Positions 17,832 through 27,283 of a DNA stretch of 64,000 bases are shown here, in pieces. A model generated the notes under the pieces. That model was not told the origin of the DNA. It searched no databases and saw only the letters and a list, made by a program, of their open reading frames with translations. The translations under genes were made by a program, and so were the position numbers. This DNA is from Halocynthiibacter namhaensis. GTDB lineage: Bacteria; Pseudomonadota; Alphaproteobacteria; Rhodobacterales; Rhodobacteraceae. Location of the stretch: assembly GCF_000812685.1 (NCBI RefSeq), contig NZ_JWIF01000056.1, forward strand, positions 434,001 to 498,000. The letters are read 5' to 3'. Position 1 is the first letter of the stretch. The number at the start of each line of letters is the position of its first letter.

Positions 17832-18154
17832 TTTAATTCAAAGTCCAATGCATATTTCCCGTCAGTGATTTTTCCGAACATCCCTTCAAGGTCGGGGTGT
17901 CCGACGGGCACCCCGGATGTATCTTCTACAAGGTTCTGTTCGGATACATAGGCAATGTAATAACTTTCTTCATTCTCTGCGAGCAGATGATAATAGGGCT
18001 GTTTTTTGGCAGGACGGCTTTCTTCTGGGATCGCATCGTACCATTCGTCGGAATTTGCGAATTCAGGATCTACGTCAAAGATGACACCGCGAAATGGGTG
18101 AATACGATGATGGACCACTTGGCCTAAATGATATTTTGCGCGCGCTTGTAACAT
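17828..18154 (-). CDS. hspQ: Heat shock protein HspQ (YccV-like, hemimethylated-DNA-binding domain)
   Basis: A 108-residue protein with the YccV fold signature: GQVVHHRIHPFRGVIFDVDP at 11-30, then QPYYHLLAE and YVSEQNL. In enterobacteria HspQ is a Lon specificity factor that also affects DnaA stability; in this group the role is assumed. The long region upstream shared with the divergent lipoprotein gene could hold a heat-shock promoter, but I could not identify one with confidence. It overlaps the rhodanese gene by 4 nt tail to tail. Confidence 0.92.
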   Translation of the reverse strand: MLQARAKYHLGQVVHHRIHPFRGVIFDVDPEFANSDEWYDAIPEESRPAKKQPYYHLLAENEESYYIAYVSEQNLVEDTSGVPVGHPDLEGMFGKITDGKYALDFELN

Positions 18155-18338
18155 GGGGAGATTCCTTCAATTACAAAGGTATGATCCGAGCAAACAGAAG
18201 TCTATGCCGTCTAAGCGGAAAATCGCGATATTTGTTCCAACTGATCGATCTGATGGGAAAAATGAAGAACACCCGTTTTCGTTGGGGATGAAATAGGGTA
18301 TCATGAGGAAACAAAAAAAGAAAAATGAGCAGATTTAG

Positions 18339-18917
18339 ATGAGTAAAAAACTCCGCACCTTAGTCCTGTTGGGATTTGTCGCTGCTTGTGGCAGCAGCAA
18401 TAATTCAGCCCCGCGCAACCTTGATAATGCCTGCAGCATTCTTGATCAACGCCCGACATTTGAACGGGCAATGAAAAGAAGTGAACGCCGCTGGGGTGTT
18501 CCTGTACATGTGCAAATGGCAACAATTTATCAGGAAAGTAAATTCATCGGGAACGCGCGCACGCCGTTGCGATACGCTCTTGGTGTGATCCCGATGGGAC
18601 GGCAAAGTTCTGCATACGGTTACAGTCAAGCACTGGATGCTACTTGGGATGAGTATCGTAAAGATACTGGCCGACGTGGTGCGAAACGCGATGATATCGA
18701 TGATGCAACTGATTTTATTGGTTGGTATATGACCGACACGCGCGATCAGTTGAACATTTCGTTGTCAGACGCGCGCAATCAATATCTGGCCTATCATGAG
18801 GGTCGCGGCGGATATTCGCGCGGAAGTTACCGCGCGAAGGCTTGGTTGGTTCAAGTGGCTTCTCGAGTGCAGAGCCGCGCAAATCGGTATCAACAACAGT
18901 TGCGAGGCTGCTTGTAA
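18339..18917 (+). CDS. Lipoprotein with lytic-transglycosylase-like SLT domain
   Basis: A 192-residue exported lipoprotein. A basic N-terminus and hydrophobic stretch end in lipobox FVAAC with lipidated Cys17. The SLT-like region has ATIYQESKF with candidate catalytic Glu66, and YGYSQALDATW near residue 90. The expected role is peptidoglycan cleavage at the cell envelope, but a short SLT domain may also act as a binding module. It is divergent from hspQ and convergent with lolA. Confidence 0.85.
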   Translation: MSKKLRTLVLLGFVAACGSSNNSAPRNLDNACSILDQRPTFERAMKRSERRWGVPVHVQMATIYQESKFIGNARTPLRYALGVIPMGRQSSAYGYSQALDATWDEYRKDTGRRGAKRDDIDDATDFIGWYMTDTRDQLNISLSDARNQYLAYHEGRGGYSRGSYRAKAWLVQVASRVQSRANRYQQQLRGCL

Positions 18918-18940
18918 AAACCCCTGAAGCAGGCGCAAGG

Positions 18941-19543
18941 TTAGTCACCGTTGCGTCTGTTTACCTCATGAGGGATTGAGAACAGCAGGGAAGACAGGCT
19001 GTTTTGTGGCACCAAGTTGTCCAAGTTGACGACCGTGCGATTGCCACTTCCATCGGTGATAATCCATTGGCGCAATTGAACAGGATTGTCTGAAAAAACC
19101 AGCTGAATATTCCCGTATTCCGCATGCCTTGGATCGCGCGCCGTAACAATCGTGCTGGATCCGTCTTCACGATGATCTACGACCATATTTGCGTCATTCA
19201 AATTGACGCGGCGCGCCAATATTATTGAAAGCGGTGTGCGGCGTAACGGATATTGTTCTGGGCCGGTGTTGGATTTTCCATCGAAAATCGCGACTTGGCC
19301 GCCGCCCGCCATTACCAATGTCTCATCTGGACTGTTGTATTCAAACCTGGCACGGCCGGGGCGGCGCAAGTAAAACGTACCGGTCGATTGTGAACCATCG
19401 CCATTTAGCTGTGTGAAACTTGCCTGAGCTGTACGTAATCCATTTAAATAGGATGACAATTCAGTCAGGGAAATGATCTCTGCCGCAGCGGGGAAAGCCA
19501 TCGCGAGGAGCAGAGCGGGGGTCAGGAACAATTTCTTTTTCAT
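18941..19543 (-). CDS. lolA: Outer-membrane lipoprotein carrier protein LolA
   Basis: Periplasmic chaperone that moves lipoproteins from LolCDE to the outer membrane. The 200-residue precursor has a signal peptide ending AAA around residue 21, then the LolA-type core with ARFEYNSPDETLVMAGGGQV and the late SLSSLLFSI block. Length fits alphaproteobacterial LolA. It is divergent from the matB-like gene and convergent with the SLT lipoprotein gene. Confidence 0.88.
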   Translation of the reverse strand: MKKKLFLTPALLLAMAFPAAAEIISLTELSSYLNGLRTAQASFTQLNGDGSQSTGTFYLRRPGRARFEYNSPDETLVMAGGGQVAIFDGKSNTGPEQYPLRRTPLSIILARRVNLNDANMVVDHREDGSSTIVTARDPRHAEYGNIQLVFSDNPVQLRQWIITDGSGNRTVVNLDNLVPQNSLSSLLFSIPHEVNRRNGD

Positions 19544-19629
19544 AACCTAGATATAGAACTAGCGGACGCGAGTTTCACCCCACAGCTTTTTAAATAGGCA
19601 AGGTGTTGCTGACGGCCCGTTCGAACTTG

Positions 19630-19644
19630 CACATTGCCAATGTG
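19630..19644. promoter_or_regulatory. Inverted repeat in the lolA / matB divergent region
   Basis: CACATT, GCC, AATGTG forms a 6-3-6 inverted repeat about 59 bp upstream of the matB start. It is the clearest dyad in this 159-bp intergenic region and is a candidate operator. No local regulator is present. Confidence 0.25.
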
Positions 19645-19702
19645 TTTACCTCAGGCGTGCATTCTGCGAATGAAGGGTATCGTCTTAACAAAGGTGTGAC
19701 TT

Positions 19703-21244
19703 ATGCCCAATCTGATTTTTGATTCACTGATGCGACCGTGGTTATTCGCTGATACGCCGTTTTTGCATATGGAAAACGGGGAGGTGATTTCGCATAAGGC
19801 TTTCTTTCGCAGAGTAGCCCAGTTTGCGAACGCGATGCCCGCGTTGGGCCTGGCGGCTGGTGACAGATTGGCCGCTCAGGTGGATAAATCTGATGAAACG
19901 CTCGCGTTATATCTTGGATGTATCCAAGCAGGCATCGTGTTTTTGCCTCTGAATACAGCATACACGGCGTCCGAAGTCGCATACTTCCTTGAAGATAGCG
20001 GCGCCAAAGCCATGATTTGTACCGACGCGAAACGATCGGACATGGAGCCCATCGCGAAGCGGTGCGAGGCTGCGCTGCTTACACTTCAGCCAGACGGTTG
20101 TGGATCATTAAATCAAATGGCCGACCGGCAGGCAAACACGGCAAATGTGGCTGACCGGGCTGCTGATGATCTTGCAGCATTGTTGTACACTTCGGGCACG
20201 ACCGGGCGATCTAAAGGCGCGATGCTGACCCATAAAAACCTAGCGTCCAATGCTCAGGCCCTCAAAGAGCTTTGGCAAATTAGCGCAGATGATGTGTTGT
20301 TACACGCTCTGCCAATCTATCACACACATGGGCTATTTGTTGCGACATTCACGACCCTTGCCGCGGGTGGATCAATGATATTTCTCCCCAAATTTGATGT
20401 GGATGCGATTTGCGCGTTGATGCCAAAAGCCACGACAATGATGGGTGTTCCCACCTTTTATACCCGACTTTTGGATGCGGGTGGGTTTACCAAAGATGTG
20501 TTCGGAAAAATGCGTTTGTTTGTTTCTGGCTCCGCACCGCTTCTGGCAGAAACACATATGCAGTTCCAAGATCGCACGGGGCATCGCATTCTCGAACGGT
20601 ATGGGATGACGGAAACCAATATGAGTACATCAAACCCGTATGATGGTGAGAGACGTCCAGGCACCGTTGGTTTTCCATTGCCCGGCGTTGAGATCAGGAT
20701 CACGTGCCCAGAAACGGGAAAACATGTCAGTGACGGTGAGATCGGCGTTTTGGAGGTGCGTGGCGACAATGTGTTTGCGGGGTATTGGAATATGCCCAAG
20801 AAAACAAAAGAAGAGCTGCGCGACGATGGATTTTTCATCACGGGTGATTTGGTTTCAAAAGATAAAGATGGTTATGTGCAGATCGTCGGTCGCGGGAAGG
20901 ACCTGATTATTTCTGGTGGCTTCAACATCTACCCCAAAGAGGTGGAATTGGTTTTGGATGCCCAGCCTGGGGTACTGGAAACAGCGGTCATTGGCGTTCC
21001 GCACGCGGATTTTGGTGAAACCGTCGTGGCAGTGGTGGCACGGCAACAAGGCCAAGAACCTGATTGTGAGCAATTGGAAACAGCTATTGTCCAAGACCTT
21101 GCGCGTTTCAAGCACCCGCGCAAATATGTTGTTGTTGATGCTTTGCCTCGAAATGCGATGGGGAAAGTTCAGAAAAACAGCCTGCGTTCAGAGTATGGTG
21201 ATCTGTTTGCGCCCAATCTAGCGAACAATAAATTCGGCATGTAA
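19703..21244 (+). CDS. matB: Malonyl-CoA synthetase (MatB-like acyl-CoA synthetase)
   Basis: ANL-superfamily ligase making malonyl-CoA from malonate, ATP and CoA. In its 513 residues the P-loop-like YTSGTTGRSKGAMLTH is near 170, YGMTETNMS near 300, the ITGDL block near 378 and catalytic Lys in NAMGKVQK near 495. MatB-type features are FDVDAICALMPKATTMMGVP and the PIYHTHGLFVA segment. The C-terminus extends 27 nt into the 3' end of convergent flgI. Another small dicarboxylate or short-chain acid is possible as substrate. Confidence 0.82.
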   Translation: MPNLIFDSLMRPWLFADTPFLHMENGEVISHKAFFRRVAQFANAMPALGLAAGDRLAAQVDKSDETLALYLGCIQAGIVFLPLNTAYTASEVAYFLEDSGAKAMICTDAKRSDMEPIAKRCEAALLTLQPDGCGSLNQMADRQANTANVADRAADDLAALLYTSGTTGRSKGAMLTHKNLASNAQALKELWQISADDVLLHALPIYHTHGLFVATFTTLAAGGSMIFLPKFDVDAICALMPKATTMMGVPTFYTRLLDAGGFTKDVFGKMRLFVSGSAPLLAETHMQFQDRTGHRILERYGMTETNMSTSNPYDGERRPGTVGFPLPGVEIRITCPETGKHVSDGEIGVLEVRGDNVFAGYWNMPKKTKEELRDDGFFITGDLVSKDKDGYVQIVGRGKDLIISGGFNIYPKEVELVLDAQPGVLETAVIGVPHADFGETVVAVVARQQGQEPDCEQLETAIVQDLARFKHPRKYVVVDALPRNAMGKVQKNSLRSEYGDLFAPNLANNKFGM

Positions 21245-22327
21245 CGCACCCGCGGCCTTGATGCTTTTTAGGATATCGATCATGTCGCGGGGCGATACCC
21301 CCAATGCGTTGAGGCCTGCGATGACCTCGGACAGTGAGGTCCCTTCGTTTATTTCCGCAAGCCCTGTTCCCTCCTCTTCCTGAATGGCGATATTCGTTTG
21401 GGGGACGACAACCACTTCCCCCGGGGAAAAGGGATTGGGTTGAACGACAATCGGATTCTCTTGTATGCGTAAGGTCAGATTTCCTTGGGCCACGGCAACA
21501 CGGGAAATGCGCACATCTTCGCCCATGACGATTGTCCCGGATCGTTGATCGACGATAACGCGTGCACGTCTTTCTGGGGTGACCAAAATATTTTCTATTC
21601 GGCCCAACGCATGTGCAGTGGAAGCCATCCGCGTCGACGAGATGTTGATCTGCACTGTGCCTGCATCAATCATGACCGATACCGCACGTCCAAAATTTTC
21701 GTTGATCGCACGTTCGATGCGACCAGCTGTCGTGAAATCTGGAGTGCGTAAGGCCAAGCGTACAGTTGATAAAGACGAAAGCTGGAACTCAATTTCGCGT
21801 TCCACTCGACCGCCAGAAGGAATGGTGCCGGCGGTTGGTACGCCTTGCGTCACGCTTCCGCCATCACCTTCCGCACTTATCCCGCCGGCGATGATCGTGC
21901 CTTGGGCTACGGCATATATTTCCCCGTCTGCGGCGTTCAGCGGGGTCATCACCAATGTCCCACCTAACAGGCTTTTTGCGTCGCCGATGGCTGAAACCGT
22001 GATGTCAATTTGGCTACCTGCGCGCGAGAATGGTGGCAACGTCGCGGTGACGAATACAGCTGCAACATTTTTGGGCCGAAACTGTTCTCCCGTAATGTTG
22101 ACGCCCAGGCGTTCAAGAATATTGGACATGATCTCTTCGGTGAACGGCGCGTTTCGTATCCCATCACCGGTGCCGTTTAATCCGACGACCAACCCATAGC
22201 CGACAAGATCATTCCCGCGCACACCATCGAACTCGACCAAGTCTTTGATCCGAATGGGCGTCGCCTGGGCAAAGGTACAACTTAAGATAAAGAATATCAG
22301 AACTTGGCGTATGAATTTATGCATCAA
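21218..22327 (-). CDS. flgI: Flagellar P-ring protein FlgI
   Basis: Forms the periplasmic P-ring around the flagellar rod. The 369-residue precursor has an N-terminal signal peptide (cleavage near TFAQA-TP, about residue 22) and the conserved VGYGLVVGLNGTGDG block at about 42-56. C-terminal elements TSLSEVIAGLNALGVSPRDMI are typical. Its ATG overlaps the flgL stop by 4 nt. It is the last gene of the flgE-flgK-flgL-flgI run. Confidence 0.97.
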   Translation of the reverse strand: MMHKFIRQVLIFFILSCTFAQATPIRIKDLVEFDGVRGNDLVGYGLVVGLNGTGDGIRNAPFTEEIMSNILERLGVNITGEQFRPKNVAAVFVTATLPPFSRAGSQIDITVSAIGDAKSLLGGTLVMTPLNAADGEIYAVAQGTIIAGGISAEGDGGSVTQGVPTAGTIPSGGRVEREIEFQLSSLSTVRLALRTPDFTTAGRIERAINENFGRAVSVMIDAGTVQINISSTRMASTAHALGRIENILVTPERRARVIVDQRSGTIVMGEDVRISRVAVAQGNLTLRIQENPIVVQPNPFSPGEVVVVPQTNIAIQEEEGTGLAEINEGTSLSEVIAGLNALGVSPRDMIDILKSIKAAGALHAEFIVR

Positions 22328-23331
22328 ATATACCTCGACAATGAAAGTTGGGAGAGGCGTGCGGTTAGGGTATATAAGGTTTCCAATTGTGTCTGAGCAG
22401 CTTGGAGTTCGGTCGCAGTTTTGTAAGGATCCGCCTCAAGAAGCCCTGCGCGCGCAATCGTTAGAACGTTGGTTTCTGTTGTGTTACGAACAGACGCCTG
22501 TTCGATCTGGGCTTCGATCACGCCGACGTTGCTACGGATGTCCAGAACCGCACTTTCGGCGGTCAGCAGGACTTCGCCCGCGTAAGAAAGCAAGTCTGCT
22601 TGCTCGGATACACTGCCTGAAAGGGCCCCGTCACTTACGAGAGACGCGACGGCTAGGCCCTTCAAACTTTCGCGAAAGGCACCATCATCCGCCCGAACGG
22701 TCAACGAGGATGTTTCGTTCGCGCCAATCCTTAAAGGCGCAATATTGTTGACAGACCCTTTGTAGGCAACAGCGTCGAAACCGCCGCCCGGGGCAAACCA
22801 GGTATCGACAACTGCTTGCACACCCGCAGCGGTGGTTTCTCCTGCAACGGCAACATTCAGTGCGTTCAGGATCGTCGCGGATGGTGCGAGTGGCGTGCGA
22901 TCTGTTGCTGTGCCGGAAAACAAGCTTCGCCCTGCGGTTTGGGTGTTCAACGTTGATATTACGGCGTCGAATTTTTGCTTCGCGTCCCCCGCAGCTGGCT
23001 TCAACATTTGAAAGTTTCCGGATTCGCCCGCCATGATCAAATTAGGCCCAGCCTCCGAAACATATCCCTGAACGGCCTCAAGCGAGTCCTGCATGTTGGT
23101 GGTCAGTAGGGCGGCTTCAGTGTTGCTGGTTTTATACGCTGCAAGTGTCGTGAGTGTGCGGTCAATGCTGGTCACAGGTGAAAAGTCGCCGCGCAGGTGG
23201 GCCGCAACATCTTGAACCTTACCGGTGGTGAGTTCCAAAGATAATTGGTTCAACTTTGTTTTTAACGCGGTATTGTTGCGGTTCATCAAAAAGCTTTGTG
23301 AGAGATCTCCAACAGAAAGAAAGTTTGGCAT
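22324..23331 (-). CDS. flgL: Flagellar hook-associated protein 3 (FlgL)
   Basis: Hook-filament junction protein of 335 residues. The heptad-rich N-terminal (about 1-75) and C-terminal (about 260-335) helices that pack into the filament core are clear, and the middle is a variable surface domain. It starts 1 nt past the flgK stop and overlaps flgI by 4 nt. Secreted by the flagellar type III apparatus, so no cleavable signal is present. Confidence 0.92.
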   Translation of the reverse strand: MPNFLSVGDLSQSFLMNRNNTALKTKLNQLSLELTTGKVQDVAAHLRGDFSPVTSIDRTLTTLAAYKTSNTEAALLTTNMQDSLEAVQGYVSEAGPNLIMAGESGNFQMLKPAAGDAKQKFDAVISTLNTQTAGRSLFSGTATDRTPLAPSATILNALNVAVAGETTAAGVQAVVDTWFAPGGGFDAVAYKGSVNNIAPLRIGANETSSLTVRADDGAFRESLKGLAVASLVSDGALSGSVSEQADLLSYAGEVLLTAESAVLDIRSNVGVIEAQIEQASVRNTTETNVLTIARAGLLEADPYKTATELQAAQTQLETLYTLTARLSQLSLSRYI

Positions 23332-23332
23332 T

Positions 23333-24787
23333 CTACAATCCGATCAAAGTTTGAATGAGTTTGTCCACAGTTTGAAGTACGCGCGCGTTTGCCGCGTAAG
23401 CTTGTTCGACCAAAAGCAATTCCTGCATCTCACGGTCGGTGTCCACGCCTGACTGCAGTTCAAGATTTTTAAATGTTTGATGCTGGACGTTGCTATATGC
23501 AACATCCGCTTCTGCGGCTTGGCGTGCGGTTCCGTATTCAGAAAGTAGATCCGAAACGAGCGTGCTCATCCCTCGCTCGGCGGCTGAAAAACTCCCAGAC
23601 GTCACGGGTTGCGGGTTTTGTAATGCGCTAGTGAGCCGCTGAAGTTGGGTGGAGTAACCGACGTTTCCGGGGATTGTAGCCCCAAGGCCATCGCGCAATC
23701 TTCGGATCTCACCGCCGTTTTGAGGATCAGTAACGGGGTTGATCTGTAGCCGCGCGGACAGCCCAAGTTCGGCTGCTGGATCGAGAGGTGCACCATTATC
23801 GGTGAACAAACCAGCGTCAAGTGGCCCCAGTGTGGGGTCAACAGTGGGTGATTGGAAACGCTCGATCAAGTTACGTGCGACTGCATCCAGCTGCGATTGT
23901 GCTTCGACAGCTAATTCATCGCGAACCGCAAAGTTGGCGATCAAGGAGCCGCTCTTCAGCATGCTGTTGGAAGATGATGTGTCAACTGGATTGCCATTCA
24001 GCGTTAAGCCCGACAGAAGTCCGCTGGGCGTCATACTTGGTGTGATGACGCCGGTCGCCTGGAACTCAAACACTGAAGCTTTGCTATCGACAAGAACAGC
24101 GCCACCAGGGGTGAATAAAGCAACAGTTCCGTTATCGCGTGGCACTTGGCGAATAGGTACAATCGATGCAATTCCATCGATTATTTGCTGTCGTTGATCT
24201 TCCAAGCTGGCACCATCTAATCCCCGTGCTTGGGTGGCGGCGATCGCAATGTTGATTTCCCGGACCTGTTGAAGACCGCCATTTAGTCTTTTCACATTGC
24301 TGGCGATGTCTTGATCGGCCTCCTCACGGATGGTCTGTACATCGTCAGAAGCAGTTTTGAGATGCTTGGTGATACCTCGGGCTTCGTTCAAGACGTCGTG
24401 CAAGCGGGGTTCTGAATCGGGGCGACTTGCGGCGGATATCAAGGACGCTTCAAGATCGGCAACACGCCCCGATAGGGAACCTGCTGTCCCTGGAATTCCA
24501 ATGGATTTCTCGACACGTGCGAAAAATGCAGATCGGGTGGTGCTGTCCCCAAGGCTGGCATCTGCCAAACGCCGATCTTGAATAATTCCATTATCAACCA
24601 AACGGCTGACTCCATCGATGCGTACGCCAGACCCTCCACCTGCCACGGTGGCGGCCGACACGTCCAGTTTGCGGACGCCGTACCCGGGGGTGTTGGCGTT
24701 CGCAATGTTGGCCGACACGATTTCTGCGCGACGTGAGGTGGCGTTTAAGCCGGACAGTGCATTTGCGATTGAACCGGTGATGCTCAT
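23333..24787 (-). CDS. flgK: Flagellar hook-associated protein 1 (FlgK)
   Basis: First hook-filament junction protein, 484 residues. The N-terminal flagellar rod/hook motif SNIANANTPGYGVRKLDVS-like segment (residues about 25-44) and the C-terminal block EEAYAANARVLQTVDKLIQ-like segment are diagnostic. It is shorter than enterobacterial FlgK (about 547), as is usual in alphaproteobacteria. It lies 39 nt downstream of flgE in the same direction. Confidence 0.93.
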   Translation of the reverse strand: MSITGSIANALSGLNATSRRAEIVSANIANANTPGYGVRKLDVSAATVAGGGSGVRIDGVSRLVDNGIIQDRRLADASLGDSTTRSAFFARVEKSIGIPGTAGSLSGRVADLEASLISAASRPDSEPRLHDVLNEARGITKHLKTASDDVQTIREEADQDIASNVKRLNGGLQQVREINIAIAATQARGLDGASLEDQRQQIIDGIASIVPIRQVPRDNGTVALFTPGGAVLVDSKASVFEFQATGVITPSMTPSGLLSGLTLNGNPVDTSSSNSMLKSGSLIANFAVRDELAVEAQSQLDAVARNLIERFQSPTVDPTLGPLDAGLFTDNGAPLDPAAELGLSARLQINPVTDPQNGGEIRRLRDGLGATIPGNVGYSTQLQRLTSALQNPQPVTSGSFSAAERGMSTLVSDLLSEYGTARQAAEADVAYSNVQHQTFKNLELQSGVDTDREMQELLLVEQAYAANARVLQTVDKLIQTLIGL

Positions 24788-24826
24788 ATGGAATCCTGGT
24801 TACCTTTCTGGACCTGGATTTGTGGA

Positions 24827-26167
24827 TTAACGTTTGATGTTGGTGGTCTCCTGCAACATCTCATCCACTGTTTGGATTACCTTTGCGTTTGACGAATAGG
24901 CACGTTGTGTTTGGATAAGTGCGGTCAGTTCTCCAGCGACATCTGTGGTGGAACCCTCTCGAGCGTATCCAGAAACGGCTCCGGTTGGGCCATCGCCTGC
25001 GTTCCAAAGAAAGAATGAACCACTTTCTGGTGAGACTTGATATGCTTGATTGTTCATCGCGGTTAGGTTGTTTGGGCTTGGCACATCGACCAGAGGAACC
25101 TGATACAAGCGACGGATGAATCCAGTGTCATAGGTGGCATTGATGAAGCCGTTCTCGTCGATTTCAACAGATGTTAAATTGCCCACGGGCGAACCATCTT
25201 TGGTGATGGATGTCGGTGCGAAACTGTCTGACAGTTGGGTTAATCCATTTGTGTCGCCCAATCGCCCAATCGTTACAGTCATCGGCCCGCCATCCACGTT
25301 AAGTGAAAGTTCGCCTGTCGTAGCATTATAACTGGGGGCAGGAGGCAATGGAGGGAGTGGAAGCGGAGATTCTGATACCGAAGCCAAGGTACCACCGTTG
25401 GATTGGCTGTCGTCGAACACCAGTGTGTAAGTGCCGATGCTGGCGCCCGCTTGGGCAGAATCCGTGATATCCATAGTCCATGTATTGGAGAAGCCAGTTA
25501 ATGGGGGCGTTGGGATGGTGGGCGTGAAAGTGATATCAAGAGTCTCTGACGTGCCCAAGTTCCCAAAATATTCGACCGACAGTGGCTTGGCAGTTCCCGG
25601 CATGCCGACTTCCGTTTCGGTGGCGGGAAGATTAACCCCGAGGTTCATACGCGTTGTTGGATCGCCTGCTGTTTGATTGGAGTTGATGCGCACGGGTTCG
25701 AGGCCCGCAGAGGTATCGCGTGGAAACGTATCAATGGATCCATCTGCATTGGCCGGAACGCCAAGCAGAACAAGCCCTGATTTCGTTCGTAAAATGCCAT
25801 TTGCATCGGTGTGGAATGAACCCGTTGTTGTCATCATAAGTGGTTGACCACCTGAGGCAGAACCGACTGATGTTGTCGTGGTGACGGGAAGCATGCCGCG
25901 ACCCGCAATCGCGATGTCCATTGCGTTGGATGTGGAAACAATGGGGCCACGTTCTTCTACCAAACGTGTTGTGCTTGCGCGCACACCGCCGGCCGAATAG
26001 GTGCCCGATGATGAGCTTTGTGTAATGACAAAGGAATCGAAATCCGCCATGGCGCGTTTGTAGCCATAGGTGTTGGAGTTGGCGATATTGTCGGAAATGG
26101 TGGCAAGCTTTGTCGCATTGGCAAAAAGCCCAGCTACGCCTGCGTTCAGCGATGAAGATATTGTCAT
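24827..26167 (-). CDS. flgE: Flagellar hook protein FlgE
   Basis: Major hook subunit, 446 residues. The N-terminus has the rod/hook motif DNIANSNTYGYKRAMADF (about residues 26-43); the C-terminus ends with the SNAKVIQTVDEMLQETTNIK helix. The central region (about 150-330) is the surface domain. The 113-bp upstream gap contains a motB terminator and a CtrA-like box, so flgE probably starts its own transcript of flgE-flgK-flgL-flgI. Confidence 0.95.
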   Translation of the reverse strand: MTISSSLNAGVAGLFANATKLATISDNIANSNTYGYKRAMADFDSFVITQSSSSGTYSAGGVRASTTRLVEERGPIVSTSNAMDIAIAGRGMLPVTTTTSVGSASGGQPLMMTTTGSFHTDANGILRTKSGLVLLGVPANADGSIDTFPRDTSAGLEPVRINSNQTAGDPTTRMNLGVNLPATETEVGMPGTAKPLSVEYFGNLGTSETLDITFTPTIPTPPLTGFSNTWTMDITDSAQAGASIGTYTLVFDDSQSNGGTLASVSESPLPLPPLPPAPSYNATTGELSLNVDGGPMTVTIGRLGDTNGLTQLSDSFAPTSITKDGSPVGNLTSVEIDENGFINATYDTGFIRRLYQVPLVDVPSPNNLTAMNNQAYQVSPESGSFFLWNAGDGPTGAVSGYAREGSTTDVAGELTALIQTQRAYSSNAKVIQTVDEMLQETTNIKR

Positions 26168-26224
26168 GGTGCGCCTTTCTGCTGCATCAATCCCTGTGAT
26201 TTTCTTATGACTACAGGCTGCGCC

Positions 26225-26240
26225 TTAACATTCGCCTAAC
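26225..26240 (+). promoter_or_regulatory. CtrA-like box between motB and flgE
   Basis: TTAA, 7 nt, CTAAC matches the CtrA consensus TTAA-N7-TTAAC with one mismatch, 58-73 bp upstream of the flgE start. CtrA controls motility genes in several Rhodobacterales, so the placement is sensible, but a one-mismatch site is weak evidence alone. Confidence 0.4.
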
Positions 26241-26259
26241 GTCTAAAATTCAAACAACT

Positions 26260-26282
26260 AAACGCCAAACAGCCTGGCGTTT
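26260..26282 (-). terminator. Hairpin terminator overlapping the motB stop codon
   Basis: AAACGCCA / TGGCGTTT arms (8 bp, 7-nt loop) span 26260-26282. On the minus strand the hairpin is followed by an interrupted T-rich stretch. The motB TAA is inside the first arm. It separates motB from flgE. Confidence 0.55.
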
Positions 26283-27141
26283 AAGAGTTGGGCGGCTGAG
26301 ATCGCAACAATATAAGTTCGAGCCTATTATTGCGGGGAGACATCGGATCCACCGCGACAAGTTTCCTATCTGCGAAACCTGTGATGCGTTGCATCCGTGC
26401 ACTGTCAAACCCAGAGACTTCCAAGAGCACGCGCATTTGTGATGCCCGGGCTGATGAAAGATCCCAGACCGGGTTATCAGCAAGCACAATTGGGTGCGCG
26501 CGGATGTGCCCGTTGATCGCAAGTTCGTTGTCAACAAGTTGAAAGACGCGCTGCAGTATTCCGGCGATTTCTACGAGAACATCCGTAGGTTCGGAAGTTT
26601 GGGCTGTGAACAGCGGCTCTTGGGTGGTGTCGAAAATCTCGACAATTAGCCCCTCATCCGTGACACGCGTTAATACGTGCTTCATGGCATTCTCAATGGC
26701 GAGGCTTTCCCCCCCATTGCCGGATAGCTCTTCCAGAATTTGTTGGACTTCTTCGGTTTCGTCAGCTCCCTCTTGAAGCGCTGCGCCCTGGGCGTCTCCA
26801 ACGGTTGCCCCTGCCGCTTCCTCTTCTGAAGAAGGTGAGGCAATTGATCCACCGGTCCCGTTTTGCGCTAGGGTTTCCTCGGTAAAGACGGAACTTCCGC
26901 CGCCCATGCCATCTCCGCCGCCGGACACCCGGTGCACAGGAATTGTAGGGCTGAAATAATCAGCGATACCCTTGCGTTGTTTTTCAGTCGTCGCATTCAA
27001 TAGCCACATTAGCATAAAAAACGCCATCATCGCCGTCACAAAGTCAGCATATGCAACCTTCCAGGCCCCGCCATGGTGCCCGTCGCCGCCGCTTTTTTTG
27101 ACTTTTTTGATAATGACGGGGGCCAAGCCATCCGTACTCAT
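26281..27141 (-). CDS. motB: Flagellar motor stator protein MotB
   Basis: Stator subunit anchoring MotA to peptidoglycan and conducting protons. The single membrane helix at about 28-50 carries the essential Asp33 in AYADFVTAMMAFF. An acidic low-complexity linker (about 75-160) leads to the C-terminal OmpA-like domain (about 165-286) containing the NRLELILL end. The N-terminal HHGGAWKVAYADF is typical of MotB. motA is not in the window. It is the first flagellar gene on this strand. Confidence 0.94.
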   Translation of the reverse strand: MSTDGLAPVIIKKVKKSGGDGHHGGAWKVAYADFVTAMMAFFMLMWLLNATTEKQRKGIADYFSPTIPVHRVSGGGDGMGGGSSVFTEETLAQNGTGGSIASPSSEEEAAGATVGDAQGAALQEGADETEEVQQILEELSGNGGESLAIENAMKHVLTRVTDEGLIVEIFDTTQEPLFTAQTSEPTDVLVEIAGILQRVFQLVDNELAINGHIRAHPIVLADNPVWDLSSARASQMRVLLEVSGFDSARMQRITGFADRKLVAVDPMSPRNNRLELILLRSQPPNS

Positions 27142-27187
27142 CTCACCACCTCAAATTTACCCAAATTCAGGAATAGCGACACAAGGT

Positions 27188-27218
27188 GAAGCCCCCCTTA
27201 ACAATTAAAATTGTGGGG
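27188..27218. repeat. AT-rich inverted repeat between pncB and motB
   Basis: ACAATT / AATTGT arms (27201-27206 and 27209-27214) are flanked by C-run and G-run bases (27193-27197 and 27215-27218) that could lengthen the stem with a bulge. There is no clear T-tract after it on either strand. It may be a weak pncB terminator or part of the motB promoter region. Confidence 0.3.
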
Positions 27219-27283
27219 AAATTCATAAGGTAAGCGGGAGTTCGTTTTTGTTTTAACCAGATGCATTTGGCGATTGTCGAGGC

